Positions 55,938-64,000 of a stretch of 64,000 nt of DNA are shown piece after piece; positions within the stretch are counted from its first letter, which is position 1, and every line of letters begins with the position of its first letter. Made by a program: the position numbers and the translations under genes. Source of the DNA: Rubrivivax sp. (GTDB lineage: Bacteria > Pseudomonadota > Gammaproteobacteria > Burkholderiales > Burkholderiaceae_C); NCBI GenBank assembly GCA_030653385.1, contig JAURZM010000040.1, positions 1 to 64,000 of the forward strand, in the 5' to 3' direction. The notes under the pieces are model-generated. The model was not told the origin of the DNA, made no database searches, and saw only the letters and a list, made by a program, of their open reading frames with translations.

Positions 55938-57650
55938 TCAGGCCCGTTCGGCGGTGCTGCGACGCACGGCGTCGGCGGCATGGCGGAAGGGCAGGGGGCC
56001 CAGGCGGCGTGCGGTGTGGATGAAACGTTCGCCGGCCTGGCGCTGCAGCAGGTAGGTGGCGATCACGGCTTCGATCACGTCGGGCACTTCGTCGGCCGCA
56101 AACGACGGCCCGATAACCTTGCCCGCCAGTGCCGCGCCGCTGAGCGTGCTGCCGTCAGCACCGGCCACGCTGACCTGGTACCACTCCTTGCCGTCTTTAT
56201 CGACGCCCAGGATGCCGATGTGCCCGCTGTGGTGATGGCCGCAGCTGTTGATGCAGCCGCTGATGTGCAGGTCGATGTCGCCGATGTCGTGCAGTTCGTC
56301 CAGGTCGTCGAAACGTTCGGTGATGGCAGCCGCGATCGGAATGGAACGTGCATTGGCCAGCGCACACAGGTCGCCGCCGGGGCAGGCGATCATGTCGGTC
56401 AAGAGGCCGATGTTGGGCGTGGCAAAACCACCTTCACGCGCTGCCAGCCACAGCGCACGCAGTTCGTTTTCTCGCACCCAGGGCAGCAGCAGGTTCTGGT
56501 CGTGTGTGACACGCAGTTCGCCCAGGGAAAAGCGGTCGGCCAGCGCGGCTGCACCGTCCATCTGGTCGGCCGTCACGTCACCGGGCGGCAGGCCGGCGCG
56601 TTTCAGAGACAAGGTCACGGCGCGGTAGCCCGACACGCGGTGTGCGTGCACATTGCGCTGCTGCCAGCGGTCGAAGGCCGCCAGCGGCTCGTGCGCGGGC
56701 TCGGCCCTGGCGGCGGGCTGCACGGCGGCGGGCAGCGGGAAGCTGGCCTTCACACGGTCCAGTTCGGCCTGCGGGATCAGCGGCGTGGCCGGGTCGGCCA
56801 GCAGCGCGGCGAACTCGCGGTTCACGTCGTCGACAAAACGCTGGCCTTCGGCCTTGACCAAAATCTTGATGCGCGCCTTGTACATGTTGTCGCGTCGGCC
56901 GTGCAGGTTGTACTGGCGCACCACGGCTTCGATGTAGACCAGGATCTGCTGCCAGGGCACGAAGGCATTGAACTCAGTCGCGATCACCGGCGTGCGCCCC
57001 ATGCCACCACCCACGGCGACACGGAAGCCCACCTCGCCGACTGCGTTCTTGCGCAGCGTCAGGCCGATGTCGTGCCAGTCGGTGGCCGCGCGGTCTTCCA
57101 GCGCACCCGTCACCGCCAGCTTGAACTTGCGCGGCAGGAAGGCGAATTCCGGGTGCAGCGTGCTCCACTGGCGCAGGATTTCGCAGTACGGCCGCGGGTC
57201 CACCGCCTCGTCTGGCGCGATGCCTGCCAGCGCGTCGCTGGTGATGTTGCGGATGCAGTTGCCGCTGGTCTGGATGCCGTGCATGTCCACATCGGCAAGC
57301 AGCTCCATCACGTCGGCACTGCGTTGCAGCGGAATCCAGTTGAACTGCAGGTTCTGGCGCGTGGTGAAGTGACCGAAGCCGCCCCGTTCCTGTGGCGTGC
57401 CGGCGTCCTGCAGGTCGAAGTCGCGTGCGATGCGCGCCAGCTGGCGCAGCTGCCGGCTGTTCAGTTCGCCATAGGGCACGGCCACACGCAACATTGGCGC
57501 GTGGCGTTGCACGTACCAGCCGTTTTGCAGGCGCAGCGGGCGGAATTCTTCATCGGGCAGTTCGCCCATCAGGTGACGGGTGAGCTGGTCGCGGTACTGC
57601 GCGGCGCGGGCGCGCACGAACTGGCGGTCGAAGTCGGTGTAGCGGTACAT
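55938..57650 (-). CDS. cysI: Sulfite reductase hemoprotein (siroheme / [4Fe-4S])
   Basis: A 570-residue enzyme reducing sulfite to sulfide with six electrons. Two ferredoxin-like halves are visible, with TPQERGGFGHFTTRQNLQFNWIP at ~84-106 and cluster ligands ACPGGDLC (~428-435) and SGCINSCGHHH (~470-480). No flavoprotein partner (CysJ) is in the window; the fdxA and FNR genes at the operon end are likely electron donors, as in ferredoxin-dependent enzymes. Confidence 0.93.
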   Translation of the reverse strand: MYRYTDFDRQFVRARAAQYRDQLTRHLMGELPDEEFRPLRLQNGWYVQRHAPMLRVAVPYGELNSRQLRQLARIARDFDLQDAGTPQERGGFGHFTTRQNLQFNWIPLQRSADVMELLADVDMHGIQTSGNCIRNITSDALAGIAPDEAVDPRPYCEILRQWSTLHPEFAFLPRKFKLAVTGALEDRAATDWHDIGLTLRKNAVGEVGFRVAVGGGMGRTPVIATEFNAFVPWQQILVYIEAVVRQYNLHGRRDNMYKARIKILVKAEGQRFVDDVNREFAALLADPATPLIPQAELDRVKASFPLPAAVQPAARAEPAHEPLAAFDRWQQRNVHAHRVSGYRAVTLSLKRAGLPPGDVTADQMDGAAALADRFSLGELRVTHDQNLLLPWVRENELRALWLAAREGGFATPNIGLLTDMIACPGGDLCALANARSIPIAAAITERFDDLDELHDIGDIDLHISGCINSCGHHHSGHIGILGVDKDGKEWYQVSVAGADGSTLSGAALAGKVIGPSFAADEVPDVIEAVIATYLLQRQAGERFIHTARRLGPLPFRHAADAVRRSTAERA

Positions 57651-57672
57651 GGGGTGTTGCTGGAGGGCGCGC

Positions 57673-58638
57673 TCAGGCCAGTGCGCGCCACAGGTTGAAG
57701 AGGCTGATGCTGCAAATCACGGTGCCCACCAGCACCAGCAGTGCACGGGTGGGCAGCAGGCGGGTCAGCGTGGCGGCCAGCGGCGCGGCGAACAGACCGC
57801 CCACCACCAAACCTGCCACGGTGGCCCACGGCACGCCGTCCACCAGCAAGGTGAACAAACCGGCGCTGACAAAAGTGAGAAAAAACTCGGCCAGGTTGAC
57901 CGAGCCGATGGTGGTGCGGGGGTCGTGGCCACTGCCCACCAGCGTGGTCGTGACCACCGGGCCCCAGCCACCACCACCCACCACGTCGACGAAGCCGCCG
58001 ACCAGGCCCAGCTTGGCCACGTGGCGCGGCGGCTGGCCGTTGCGGCGAACGCGCCGCCAGGCCTTGCTCAGCACGTAGGCGCCCATCAGCAGCAGGTAGG
58101 CCGACACGTAGGGCTTGATGGCCTCACCGTCCACGCTGGTCAGCAGCCACGCGCCCAGCGTGGCTCCGGCCATGCCGGGCAGCAGCAGCCGCAAGAACAG
58201 CTGCCGGCTGACATTGCCCAGCTTGATGTGCGAGATGCCCGACACACCCGTGGTGAAGACTTCGGCGATGTGCACCGCAGCGCTGGCAACGACCGGGCTG
58301 GAGCCGGTGGCCATCAGGAAGCTGGTGGAGGTGATGCCATAGGCCATGCCCAGCGCACCGTCCACCGCCTGCGCCAGCAGGCCCACCGCCACGGCCCACC
58401 AGAAGGCTTCGCTGTGCAGCACGGCGCGCGCCAGGGCCAGGCTGTCGGGGCGGTGCAGCCACTGCGATGTCAGGTAGACGATGACACCACCCATCAACAG
58501 CAGCACCGACCACATCGCCACGCGCAGCACCGGGTGTTCTGCCGCCGCCGTGACTTCTCGCTCCAGTGGCGGCAGTCCCAGGGCCTGGTGCTCGGCGTTC
58601 ACCGGGTGGTTGCTGTAGTCGAGGTCGCGGATCTTCAT
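57673..58638 (-). CDS. TauE/SafE-type sulfite/sulfonate exporter
   Basis: A 321-residue membrane protein with a ~35-residue cytoplasmic N-terminus and about eight membrane segments in two homologous halves, each with a conserved Gly/Pro-rich loop (GALGMAYGITSTSFLMATG, ~104-122, and GGFVDVVGGGGWGPVVTTTLV, ~214-234). TauE/SafE proteins move sulfite or organosulfur anions. It is the first gene of the cys cluster, 22 bp before cysI, so removal of excess sulfite or transport of a sulfur anion fits. The start at 58638 has no strong ribosome site. Confidence 0.85.
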   Translation of the reverse strand: MKIRDLDYSNHPVNAEHQALGLPPLEREVTAAAEHPVLRVAMWSVLLLMGGVIVYLTSQWLHRPDSLALARAVLHSEAFWWAVAVGLLAQAVDGALGMAYGITSTSFLMATGSSPVVASAAVHIAEVFTTGVSGISHIKLGNVSRQLFLRLLLPGMAGATLGAWLLTSVDGEAIKPYVSAYLLLMGAYVLSKAWRRVRRNGQPPRHVAKLGLVGGFVDVVGGGGWGPVVTTTLVGSGHDPRTTIGSVNLAEFFLTFVSAGLFTLLVDGVPWATVAGLVVGGLFAAPLAATLTRLLPTRALLVLVGTVICSISLFNLWRALA

Positions 58639-58790
58639 GGCAGGGTGTGTGCACCCACGCCGGCGGCACGGGAGCAAGGGTTGGACTCTAGGAACCCGTT
58701 GTCATATTGAGAACTACTTATTTGGCGTTTGTTTAGATTGCAAAAGATATAAAGCGAGTGCTCGACAGCCGCCCGCATAGACTTGTCCCG
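58639..58790. promoter_or_regulatory. A+T-rich divergent promoter region of the cys cluster
   Basis: Positions ~58695-58760 are unusually A+T-rich (TTATTTGGCGTTTG, AAAAGATATAAAG) for this genome. They lie between the leftward cys operon and the rightward patatin-like gene. A CysB-type activator site is plausible, since CysB boxes are A+T-rich, but no exact -35/-10 pair is proposed. Confidence 0.4.
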
Positions 58791-59717
58791 ATGAATCGCC
58801 GTGACTTGATGGGCCTCTTGACCGCTGCACCGCTGCTTTCTGCCGCGCTGGCCGGCTGCCAGACGGCACCTTCCACACAAACGCCAGCACCGGCTGCGGC
58901 TCCCGCCTCGCCGGCCCCACCACCCCCGGCCGCACCCAAGAGGCCGCCACGTCTGGGTCTGGCGCTGGGCGGTGGTGCTGCCAGAGGGTTTGCGCACATC
59001 GGCGTCATCCAGGTGCTGGAAGAAGCCGGCATCCGGCCCGACCTGGTGGTCGGCACCTCGGCCGGCAGCCTGGTGGCTGCTCTTTATGCGTCGGGCAAAA
59101 AAGGCGCCGAACTGGCCAACCTGGCGCTGACGCTGGATGAAGGGGCCATCACCGACTGGGCGTTTCCGGGCCGCGGCATGATCCGCGGCGATGCGCTGGC
59201 CCGCTTCGTGCGCGAGCAGACGGCGGGCATGAGCATCGAGCAAATGCCCCTGCGCCTGGGCATCGTGGCCACCGACCTGGACAGCGGCGGCGCCATCCTC
59301 TTCGAACGCGGCGACACCGGGCAGGCGGTGCGGGCATCGAGCTCGGTGCCGGCAGTTTTCCGGCCGGTCAGTATCGGCGGGCGGGAATACGTCGACGGCG
59401 GCCTGGTGTCGCCGGTGCCAGTGCGCTTTGCTCGCCAGATGGGCGCTGAAATGGTGCTGGCGGTGGACATCTCCACGCCGCCCGACGGCGCAGGCACGGG
59501 CGACACGCTGAAGCTGCTGCTGCAAACCTTTGCCATCATGGGCCAGAGCATCAAGCAGTTCGAACTGCGCGATGCCGATGTGGTGCTGCGCCCGCCCTTG
59601 CTGGGCGTCAGTGGCGCAGACTTCACGTCTCGCGTGCGGGCTCTGCGCGCCGGCCGGGAAACGGCGACGGCCATGTTGCCGGCCATCCGCGCCAAGCTGG
59701 AAGCGCTGGCCCGCTAG
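58791..59717 (+). CDS. Patatin-like phospholipase lipoprotein
   Basis: A 308-residue lipoprotein with lipobox LAGC (Cys ~22), an Ala/Pro linker (~25-50) and a patatin domain: oxyanion GGGAARG (~60-66), nucleophile GTSAG (~94-98) and DGG (~204-206) for the catalytic Asp. It is an RssA/NTE-type serine lipase probably tethered to the envelope; substrate unknown. A start at 58758 is possible but would place 11 residues before the signal peptide. Confidence 0.88.
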   Translation: MNRRDLMGLLTAAPLLSAALAGCQTAPSTQTPAPAAAPASPAPPPPAAPKRPPRLGLALGGGAARGFAHIGVIQVLEEAGIRPDLVVGTSAGSLVAALYASGKKGAELANLALTLDEGAITDWAFPGRGMIRGDALARFVREQTAGMSIEQMPLRLGIVATDLDSGGAILFERGDTGQAVRASSSVPAVFRPVSIGGREYVDGGLVSPVPVRFARQMGAEMVLAVDISTPPDGAGTGDTLKLLLQTFAIMGQSIKQFELRDADVVLRPPLLGVSGADFTSRVRALRAGRETATAMLPAIRAKLEALAR

Positions 59718-60016
59718 GGCGGGCTTCGAAGCGCAAGTGCTTCGCACAAAAAAGAGCGGCCCAGCCGGCTGACTGGACCGCAATGCACCTGGACGGGGTG
59801 CTGAGGAGTCTGATTTCCACGAACCAGAGGCCCAACCGCTGAGCGGCGGGATAGGCAATAGACGCGCCCGCCTGCAAAAAGTTCAGGCACCGTCTTGCGG
59901 TCCGAGAAGAATTTGGCAACTCGCTGTTACCCACCATGAAAAACGGCGCCCGAAGGCGCCGTTGTGGCGAGCAGGCCGGCAGCCGTGAGGCTGGCGGCTC
60001 GCACGGGGCCAATCGA
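59718..60016. other. Intergenic region, patatin-like gene to phasin
   Basis: No gene supported in 299 bp. It holds the phasin terminator at 59936-59963 and a weak GAAGC...GCTTC hairpin at 59728-59743 after the patatin-like gene. Otherwise nothing recognisable. Confidence 0.5.
59936..59963 (-). terminator. Intrinsic terminator of the phasin gene
   Basis: AACGGCGCC-CGAA-GGCGCCGTT (59942-59963) preceded by AAAA, which gives a minus-strand U-tract; 54 bp after the phasin stop. Confidence 0.85.
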
Positions 60017-60583
60017 TCAGGCCGCGCGCTTGGCGCTCTTGGCCGCGCTCTTGGTGGCGCTGACGGCGGTGTTGCTGATGGCCGTGAAGTTGGCTTCGGC
60101 CACTTCGGCAGCCTGCTTGGCAGCCTTGTGCGCGCTTTCGTAGGCGTTGTTGGCAGCGGCCACGGCCGACTTCACCAGCGCCACGGCGCTTTCGGTGCCG
60201 GCGGGTGCGTTCTTGACGGCGTTGTCCACCAGGGCCAGCACCTTCTTCTGGCTGTCGGCCATGTTGACTTCAGCGGCCTTTGTGAACTCGGCGCTGGCGC
60301 CGGCCATGATGTCGTACAGGTGACGGCTGTAGGCCGCAGCCTTTTCGGCGGCAGGTTGCAGCAGGCCGGCTTGCAGAGCCAGCAGTTCCTGCGCGTCCTT
60401 GACCGACAGGGCGGCGGTGGTGGTTTCGGCGGCTTCGCTCAGCGAGGTCTTGGCGACTTGCAGATTCAGTTCGACGAGCTTTTCAACGCTTTCGAAAGCC
60501 TTGCTGGTCAGGCCGAACAGGGTTTCGACGCCGGCCTTCTGGGCGGCCAGGAATTGATCAGCGGTGAAGGGGGTGGTGTTCAT
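60017..60583 (-). CDS. phaP: Phasin (polyhydroxyalkanoate granule protein)
   Basis: A 188-residue, almost all-helical Ala-rich protein with [37 protein letters not shown] (in parts), the PhaP signature. It coats PHA granules and controls their size. The start at 60583 has AGGAG upstream. The C-terminus is Lys/Ala-rich ([11 protein letters not shown]). Its promoter and a probable PhaR-type dyad lie upstream. Confidence 0.93.
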   Translation of the reverse strand: MNTTPFTADQFLAAQKAGVETLFGLTSKAFESVEKLVELNLQVAKTSLSEAAETTTAALSVKDAQELLALQAGLLQPAAEKAAAYSRHLYDIMAGASAEFTKAAEVNMADSQKKVLALVDNAVKNAPAGTESAVALVKSAVAAANNAYESAHKAAKQAAEVAEANFTAISNTAVSATKSAAKSAKRAA

Positions 60584-60641
60584 GAAAATCTCCTGAGAGG
60601 TTGCGGTTGGGACGGGCACTTGCCGCGCTGGCCAAACAACT

Positions 60642-60693
60642 TTGCTGCGCTGCAACATGACCCGAAGTATAGGGTTCTCCCGTGACGACGCAA
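60642..60693 (-). promoter_or_regulatory. Phasin promoter with dyad
   Basis: On the minus strand TTGCGT (60693-60688) and TATACT (60671-60666) are 16 bp apart. Downstream, TTGC-N6-GCAA at 60642-60655 lies in the untranslated leader and resembles TGC-rich PhaR operator sites; PhaR represses phaP when no PHA is present. Confidence 0.55.
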
Positions 60694-60747
60694 GCGGTTT
60701 TTGTTGCGACGCAGCATTTTAGGGGCGGCTTTCTAGAATCCGCCGCT

Positions 60748-61719
60748 GTGCGCGCCTTCCACTCCGACACCTTTTCCCTGCCGCTGCCCCCGGGGCACCC
60801 GTTCCCGATGGGCAAGTACCGGCTGCTGCGCGAAGCGGCTGAAACCACCCTGCCTGGTCTGCGGGTGAGCGAAGCGACACCGGCCAGCGACGGCGAACTG
60901 GCGCTGGCGCACGAGCCGGTCTGGATCCACGCCGTGGTCAGTGGCAGCATTAGCGCCGCACAACAGCGCGAGATCGGTTTCCCGTGGAGCGAGCGCATGG
61001 TCGAACGGGCCCGGCGCTCGGTGGGTGCGTCGATCGGCGCTGCCCGCACCGCCTTGCTGGGCGGCGAAGGGGTGGCCGCCAACCTGGCTGGCGGCACGCA
61101 CCACGCCTACGCCCACAAGGGCTCGGGTTACTGTGTTTTCAACGACGTGGCCGTGGCCGCGCGGCTGATGCAGGCCGAGTGGCACCGCCACCACCACCGG
61201 CTGCTGCGGGTGCTGGTGATCGACCTGGACGTGCACCAGGGCAATGGCACGGCGGCCATCTTCAAGGACGACCCGACCGTGTTCACGCTGTCGATGCACG
61301 GTGCCAAGAACTTCCCCTTCCGCAAGGAAGCCAGTGACCTGGACGTGGAACTGCCCGACGGCTGCACCGACGAGCCTTATCTGGCCGCGCTGGACACCGC
61401 ACTGGACCAGGTCTGGCGCCATCACGAAGCGGCTGCGCCCGGCCTGGCCTTCTACCTGGCCGGCGCCGACCCGCATGAAAACGACCGCCTGGGCCGCTTG
61501 AAGCTCACGCAGGCCGGCCTGGCTGAACGTGACCGCCGTGTGCTGCAGGGCTTGCGCGAACGTGGCATTCCGGTGGCGCTGTCGATGGCTGGGGGTTATG
61601 GCCGCGAACTGGCCACCACGGTGGCCATCCAGCGCCAGACGCTGGCACTGGCGATGCAGTCCTGGTTGGCCTGGCAAGACAAAAGCCGGCAGCGGCCGGT
61701 GGAAGAATCGGCGGCATGA
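60748..61719 (+). CDS. HDAC-like (class IV type) deacetylase
   Basis: A 323-residue zinc deacetylase of the histone deacetylase / acetoin utilisation superfamily. It begins RAFHSDTFSLPLPPGHPFPMGKY, shows GGTHHAYAHKGSGYCVFND (His pair, ~117-135) and DLDVHQGNGTA (Asp/His zinc ligands, ~156-166), AGADPHENDRLG (~245-256, Asp ligand) and SMAGGYG (~291-297). Bacterial members act on small acetylated amines or proteins. GTG 60748 is preferred over GTG 60682 because homologues start at this motif. TAGAAT at 60734 may be a -10, making the mRNA nearly leaderless. Confidence 0.85.
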   Translation: MRAFHSDTFSLPLPPGHPFPMGKYRLLREAAETTLPGLRVSEATPASDGELALAHEPVWIHAVVSGSISAAQQREIGFPWSERMVERARRSVGASIGAARTALLGGEGVAANLAGGTHHAYAHKGSGYCVFNDVAVAARLMQAEWHRHHHRLLRVLVIDLDVHQGNGTAAIFKDDPTVFTLSMHGAKNFPFRKEASDLDVELPDGCTDEPYLAALDTALDQVWRHHEAAAPGLAFYLAGADPHENDRLGRLKLTQAGLAERDRRVLQGLRERGIPVALSMAGGYGRELATTVAIQRQTLALAMQSWLAWQDKSRQRPVEESAA

Positions 61720-62180
61720 GCCCGAACCCCGACGAAGCCCAGCGCCCACGGCGGCTGCCGCGCAGCCAGTTCGCCCACTTCCAGACGATAGAAACGCGCT
61801 GGATGGACAACGACGTCTACGGCCACGTCAACAACGTCGTGCACTACAGCTTGTTCGATACCGCGGTGAACCGCACGCTCATCGAAGCCGGTGTGCTGGA
61901 CATCCACGGCGGCAGTGTCATCGGCCTGGTGGTGCACACGCAGTGCCACTACTTCGACAGCATCGCCTTTCCGCAGACCGTGCATGCCGGCCTGCGAGTG
62001 GACCACCTGGGCCGGTCCAGCGTGCGCTACGAACTGGGTCTGTTTGCCGACGACACCCCGTTGGCCGCCGCCGTGGGCCAGTTCACGCATGTCTACGTCG
62101 ACCGCGCCACGCGTCGGCCGGTGCCGCTGCCACCGGCGCTGCGCACTGCTCTCGAATCTTTGAGCCGAAAGCCCGCATGA
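61716..62180 (+). CDS. Acyl-CoA thioesterase (4HBT hot-dog fold)
   Basis: A 154-residue thioesterase of the 4-hydroxybenzoyl-CoA type. ETRWMDNDVYGHVNNVVHYSLFD (~26-48) is the family's active-site helix, with the catalytic Asp in the MDNDVYGHVNN motif. It overlaps the deacetylase stop and the nitroreductase start by 4 bp each, forming a three-gene operon. Substrate unknown. Confidence 0.88.
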   Translation: MSPNPDEAQRPRRLPRSQFAHFQTIETRWMDNDVYGHVNNVVHYSLFDTAVNRTLIEAGVLDIHGGSVIGLVVHTQCHYFDSIAFPQTVHAGLRVDHLGRSSVRYELGLFADDTPLAAAVGQFTHVYVDRATRRPVPLPPALRTALESLSRKPA

Positions 62181-62887
62181 GCCCTGAACCGCTGATCACG
62201 CCCGAGACCACCGCTGCCGTGGACGCTGCCATCACCTCGCGCCGGTCGATCCGCGCCTTTCTGTCCACGCCAGTGGCGCGCCAGACCATCGAAGACATCC
62301 TGGCCGTGGCGGCCCGTTCACCGTCGGGCACCAACACGCAGCCCTGGCAGGTGCACGTGTTGACGGGTGAAGCCAAGGCAGCGCTCTCGCGCGACATCCG
62401 CGCCGCTTTCGACGACCCTGAAGAACGGGCTCGCCACAGCGAGCCCTACGCCTACTACCCCACCGAATGGCGCAGCCCTTACATCGACCGCCGCCGCAAG
62501 GTCGGCTGGGACCTGTATTCGCTGCTGGGCATCGGCAAGGCCGACAAACAGCGCATGCACGAACAGCACGCCCGCAACTACCGGTTCTTCGACGCACCGG
62601 TGGGGCTGATGTTCAGCATCGACCGCGTGATGCAACAAGGCAGCTGGCTCGACTACGGCATGTTCTTGCAGAGCGTGATGGTGGCGGCACGCGCGCGGGG
62701 CCTGGACACCTGCCCGCAAGCGGCCTTCACGCAGTTCCACCGCATCATCGGCCGGCACCTGGGCCTGGCCGACACGCAGACGGTGGTGTGTGGCATGTCG
62801 CTGGGCCACGCCGACCCGACTGCGGTGGAAAACACGCTGGTCACCGAACGTGAGCCGGTGGCCGGCTTCGTCAGATTCCACGGCTGA
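62177..62887 (+). CDS. Nitroreductase-family flavoenzyme
   Basis: A 236-residue FMN-dependent oxidoreductase. TSRRSIRAFLSTPV (~20-33) and ARSPSGTNTQPWQVHVLTG (~45-63) are FMN-binding motifs; a C-terminal VVCGMSLGHAD (~204-214) completes the fold. Such enzymes reduce nitro compounds, quinones or flavins with NAD(P)H; the natural substrate is not evident. It is the last gene of the deacetylase-thioesterase operon. Confidence 0.88.
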   Translation: MSPEPLITPETTAAVDAAITSRRSIRAFLSTPVARQTIEDILAVAARSPSGTNTQPWQVHVLTGEAKAALSRDIRAAFDDPEERARHSEPYAYYPTEWRSPYIDRRRKVGWDLYSLLGIGKADKQRMHEQHARNYRFFDAPVGLMFSIDRVMQQGSWLDYGMFLQSVMVAARARGLDTCPQAAFTQFHRIIGRHLGLADTQTVVCGMSLGHADPTAVENTLVTEREPVAGFVRFHG

Positions 62888-62922
62888 AGCCCGAGGCCCT
62901 GTGCGGGCACGCTGCCGAAAAA

Positions 62923-62945
62923 GGGGTGTGTCAATGACACACCCC
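62923..62945. terminator. Perfect hairpin between nitroreductase and mrpA
   Basis: GGGGTGTGTC (62923-62932), AAT, GACACACCCC (62936-62945): a perfect 10-bp stem followed by TAGAATC rather than a U-run. It may terminate the upstream operon weakly or be a regulator-binding dyad directly in front of a TAGAAT -10-like box for the mrp operon. Confidence 0.5.
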
Positions 62946-62997
62946 TAGAATCTTCGTCTTTTGAACCCGGCGGCCAGCCGGAACCCTGCCGCTGCCG

Positions 62998-64000
62998 ATG
63001 AGCCCTCTTGCGCTGGTTGTCCTGCTTCCGCTGCTGCTTGGCACCACGCTCTGTTTCTGGGCCGGCCGGGTCGACAGTCCGGCGCGCCGCCGACTGACGG
63101 CCTTTGTGGCTGCGGCGGTCACGGCCACGGCGCTGGGCGTGCTGCTGTCGCTGGCGCCGCAGGTTTTTGCCGGCGAAGTGCTGCTGACCCAGGCCCCCTG
63201 GGTACCGGCCATCGGCCTGAACGCCAACTTCCGGCTCGATGGCCTGGCCTGGATGTTCGCCGCACTGATCACCGGCATCGGCCTGCTGATCGTGCTGTAC
63301 GCGGCCTACTACCTGCACCACGACGACCCGGCGGGCAAGTTTTTCGGCACGCTGATGCTGTTCATGGCGGCGATGCTGGGCATCGCGCTGTCGGACAACC
63401 TGATCCTGCTGCTGGTGTTCTGGGAACTGACCAGCATCTCGTCGTTCCTGCTCATCGGCTACTGGGGCCGGCTCGAAGAGTCACGGGCCGGCGCTCGCCA
63501 GGCGCTGGCCATCACGGGCGGCGGTGGTCTGGTGATGCTGGCCGGCATCGTGGTGCTGGGGCAGATTGCCGGCACCTTCGAGCTGTCGCAGATGCTGGGC
63601 CGCGGCGCGGAAATCCAGGCCCACCCGCTGTACCCGGTGGCGCTGTGCCTGATCCTGGTGGGCTGCTTCACGAAGAGTGCGCAACTGCCTTTCCACTTCT
63701 GGCTGCCGGCGGCGATGGCCGCGCCGACGCCGGTGTCGGCGTATCTGCATTCGGCCACCATGGTGAAGGCCGGCCTCTTCATGATGATGCGGCTGTACCC
63801 GGTGCTGGGTGGCACCTCGCTGTTCCAGGACATCGTGGCCAGCGTCGGCCTGCTAACGATGGTGTTCGCGGCCTTCGTGGCCGTCTTCAAACACGACCTG
63901 AAGGGCCTGCTGGCCTACTCGACCATCAGCCATTTGGGTCTGATCACTTTCCTGATCGGCCTGTCTTCACCGCTGTCGGCGGTGGCTGCGGTGTTCCACA
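62998..64000 (+). CDS. mrpA: Mrp/Mnh Na+/H+ antiporter subunit A (5' part)
   Basis: The first 334 residues of a protein that runs off the window. It is strongly hydrophobic with about ten membrane segments and carries the NuoL/MrpA motifs: FWELTSISSFLLIGYW (~140-155), KSAQLPFHFWLPAAMAAPTPVSAYLHSATMVKAG (~223-256, in parts) with the conserved Lys and His of the proton path, and FKHDLKGLLAYSTISHLG (~299-316). Full MrpA proteins are 770-980 residues. Subunits B-G should follow downstream. The complex exports Na+ in exchange for H+ and contributes to pH and salt tolerance. Confidence 0.92.
   Translation, partial: MSPLALVVLLPLLLGTTLCFWAGRVDSPARRRLTAFVAAAVTATALGVLLSLAPQVFAGEVLLTQAPWVPAIGLNANFRLDGLAWMFAALITGIGLLIVLYAAYYLHHDDPAGKFFGTLMLFMAAMLGIALSDNLILLLVFWELTSISSFLLIGYWGRLEESRAGARQALAITGGGGLVMLAGIVVLGQIAGTFELSQMLGRGAEIQAHPLYPVALCLILVGCFTKSAQLPFHFWLPAAMAAPTPVSAYLHSATMVKAGLFMMMRLYPVLGGTSLFQDIVASVGLLTMVFAAFVAVFKHDLKGLLAYSTISHLGLITFLIGLSSPLSAVAAVFH

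Noticed and set aside
1-64000. CRISPR array
   Set aside because: No regularly spaced 24-40-bp direct repeats with variable spacers; the only regular repeats are the 22-bp phage-end sites and the 714-bp gene repeats.

Overview
The window looks like a high-G+C betaproteobacterial chromosome, order Burkholderiales. The evidence is a phasin gene, an assimilatory sulfate-reduction operon that includes a DUF934 gene, G+C-rich codon use, and a hairpin-rich intergenic repeat of the kind seen in Comamonadaceae-like genomes. Most of it (about 2.5 to 47.45 kb) is one complete Mu-like transposable prophage with a lambda-like, non-contractile-type tail module. It sits between a small accessory region on the left and ordinary chromosome on the right. 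No species can be named from the sequence alone.

Region 1 (1-2.5 kb, accessory): a 382-bp internally deleted IS1595-type element bounded by 17-bp inverted repeats, then a terminator and a tyrosine recombinase with a long C-terminal extension.

Region 2 (2.5-14.6 kb, prophage left end and early operon, leftward): putative transposase-binding repeats and a five-copy GAGGTCGCACG cluster lie at the end. The operon starts from a good sigma70-type promoter at 14.55-14.58 kb and runs Ner-like regulator, MuA transposase, MuB ATPase, two DNA-binding-type proteins, small unknown proteins, a DUF3164-type protein, a MazG-like protein, a methyltransferase-like gene broken by one stop codon, an integron-type integrase (IntI class), GemA/gp16 and finally a Mor-type activator. 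The IntI-class recombinase inside a phage early operon is the most unexpected gene here.

Region 3 (14.6-29.3 kb, first rightward block): S24-type repressor, lysis cassette (amidase, holin, nested Rz/Rz1), a 1278-residue probable receptor-binding or depolymerase spike, accessory adhesin-like proteins, then terminase, portal and minor head protein. It begins with a palindromic promoter module at 15.65 kb.

Region 4 (29.4-31.2 kb): a cargo cassette of two leftward genes, a strongly structured non-coding stretch and a lipoprotein gene with its own promoter.

Region 5 (31.2-47.3 kb, second rightward block): a second copy of the palindromic promoter module drives a protease-scaffold-capsid fusion, head completion genes, tail tube, tail-assembly chaperones with a GGGAAAC -1 frameshift site, tape measure, tail-tip genes ending in a very large J-like protein with internal tandem repeats, a lipoprotein and a Dam-type adenine methylase. 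Three 22-bp-spaced repeats mark the right phage end. The simplest model is that the Mor-type activator made at the end of the early operon switches on the two palindrome promoters.

Region 6 (47.5-64 kb, chromosome): tRNA-Asn; a TonB-dependent receptor under a TPP (thiamine) riboswitch; a leftward sulfate-assimilation operon (tauE-like exporter, cysI, DUF934, cysH, cysD, cysN, cobA-type SUMT) followed by fdxA and a ferredoxin-NADP reductase; a patatin-like lipoprotein; phasin; an HDAC-like deacetylase, thioesterase and nitroreductase operon; and the 5' part of an Mrp-type antiporter subunit A that runs off the window.
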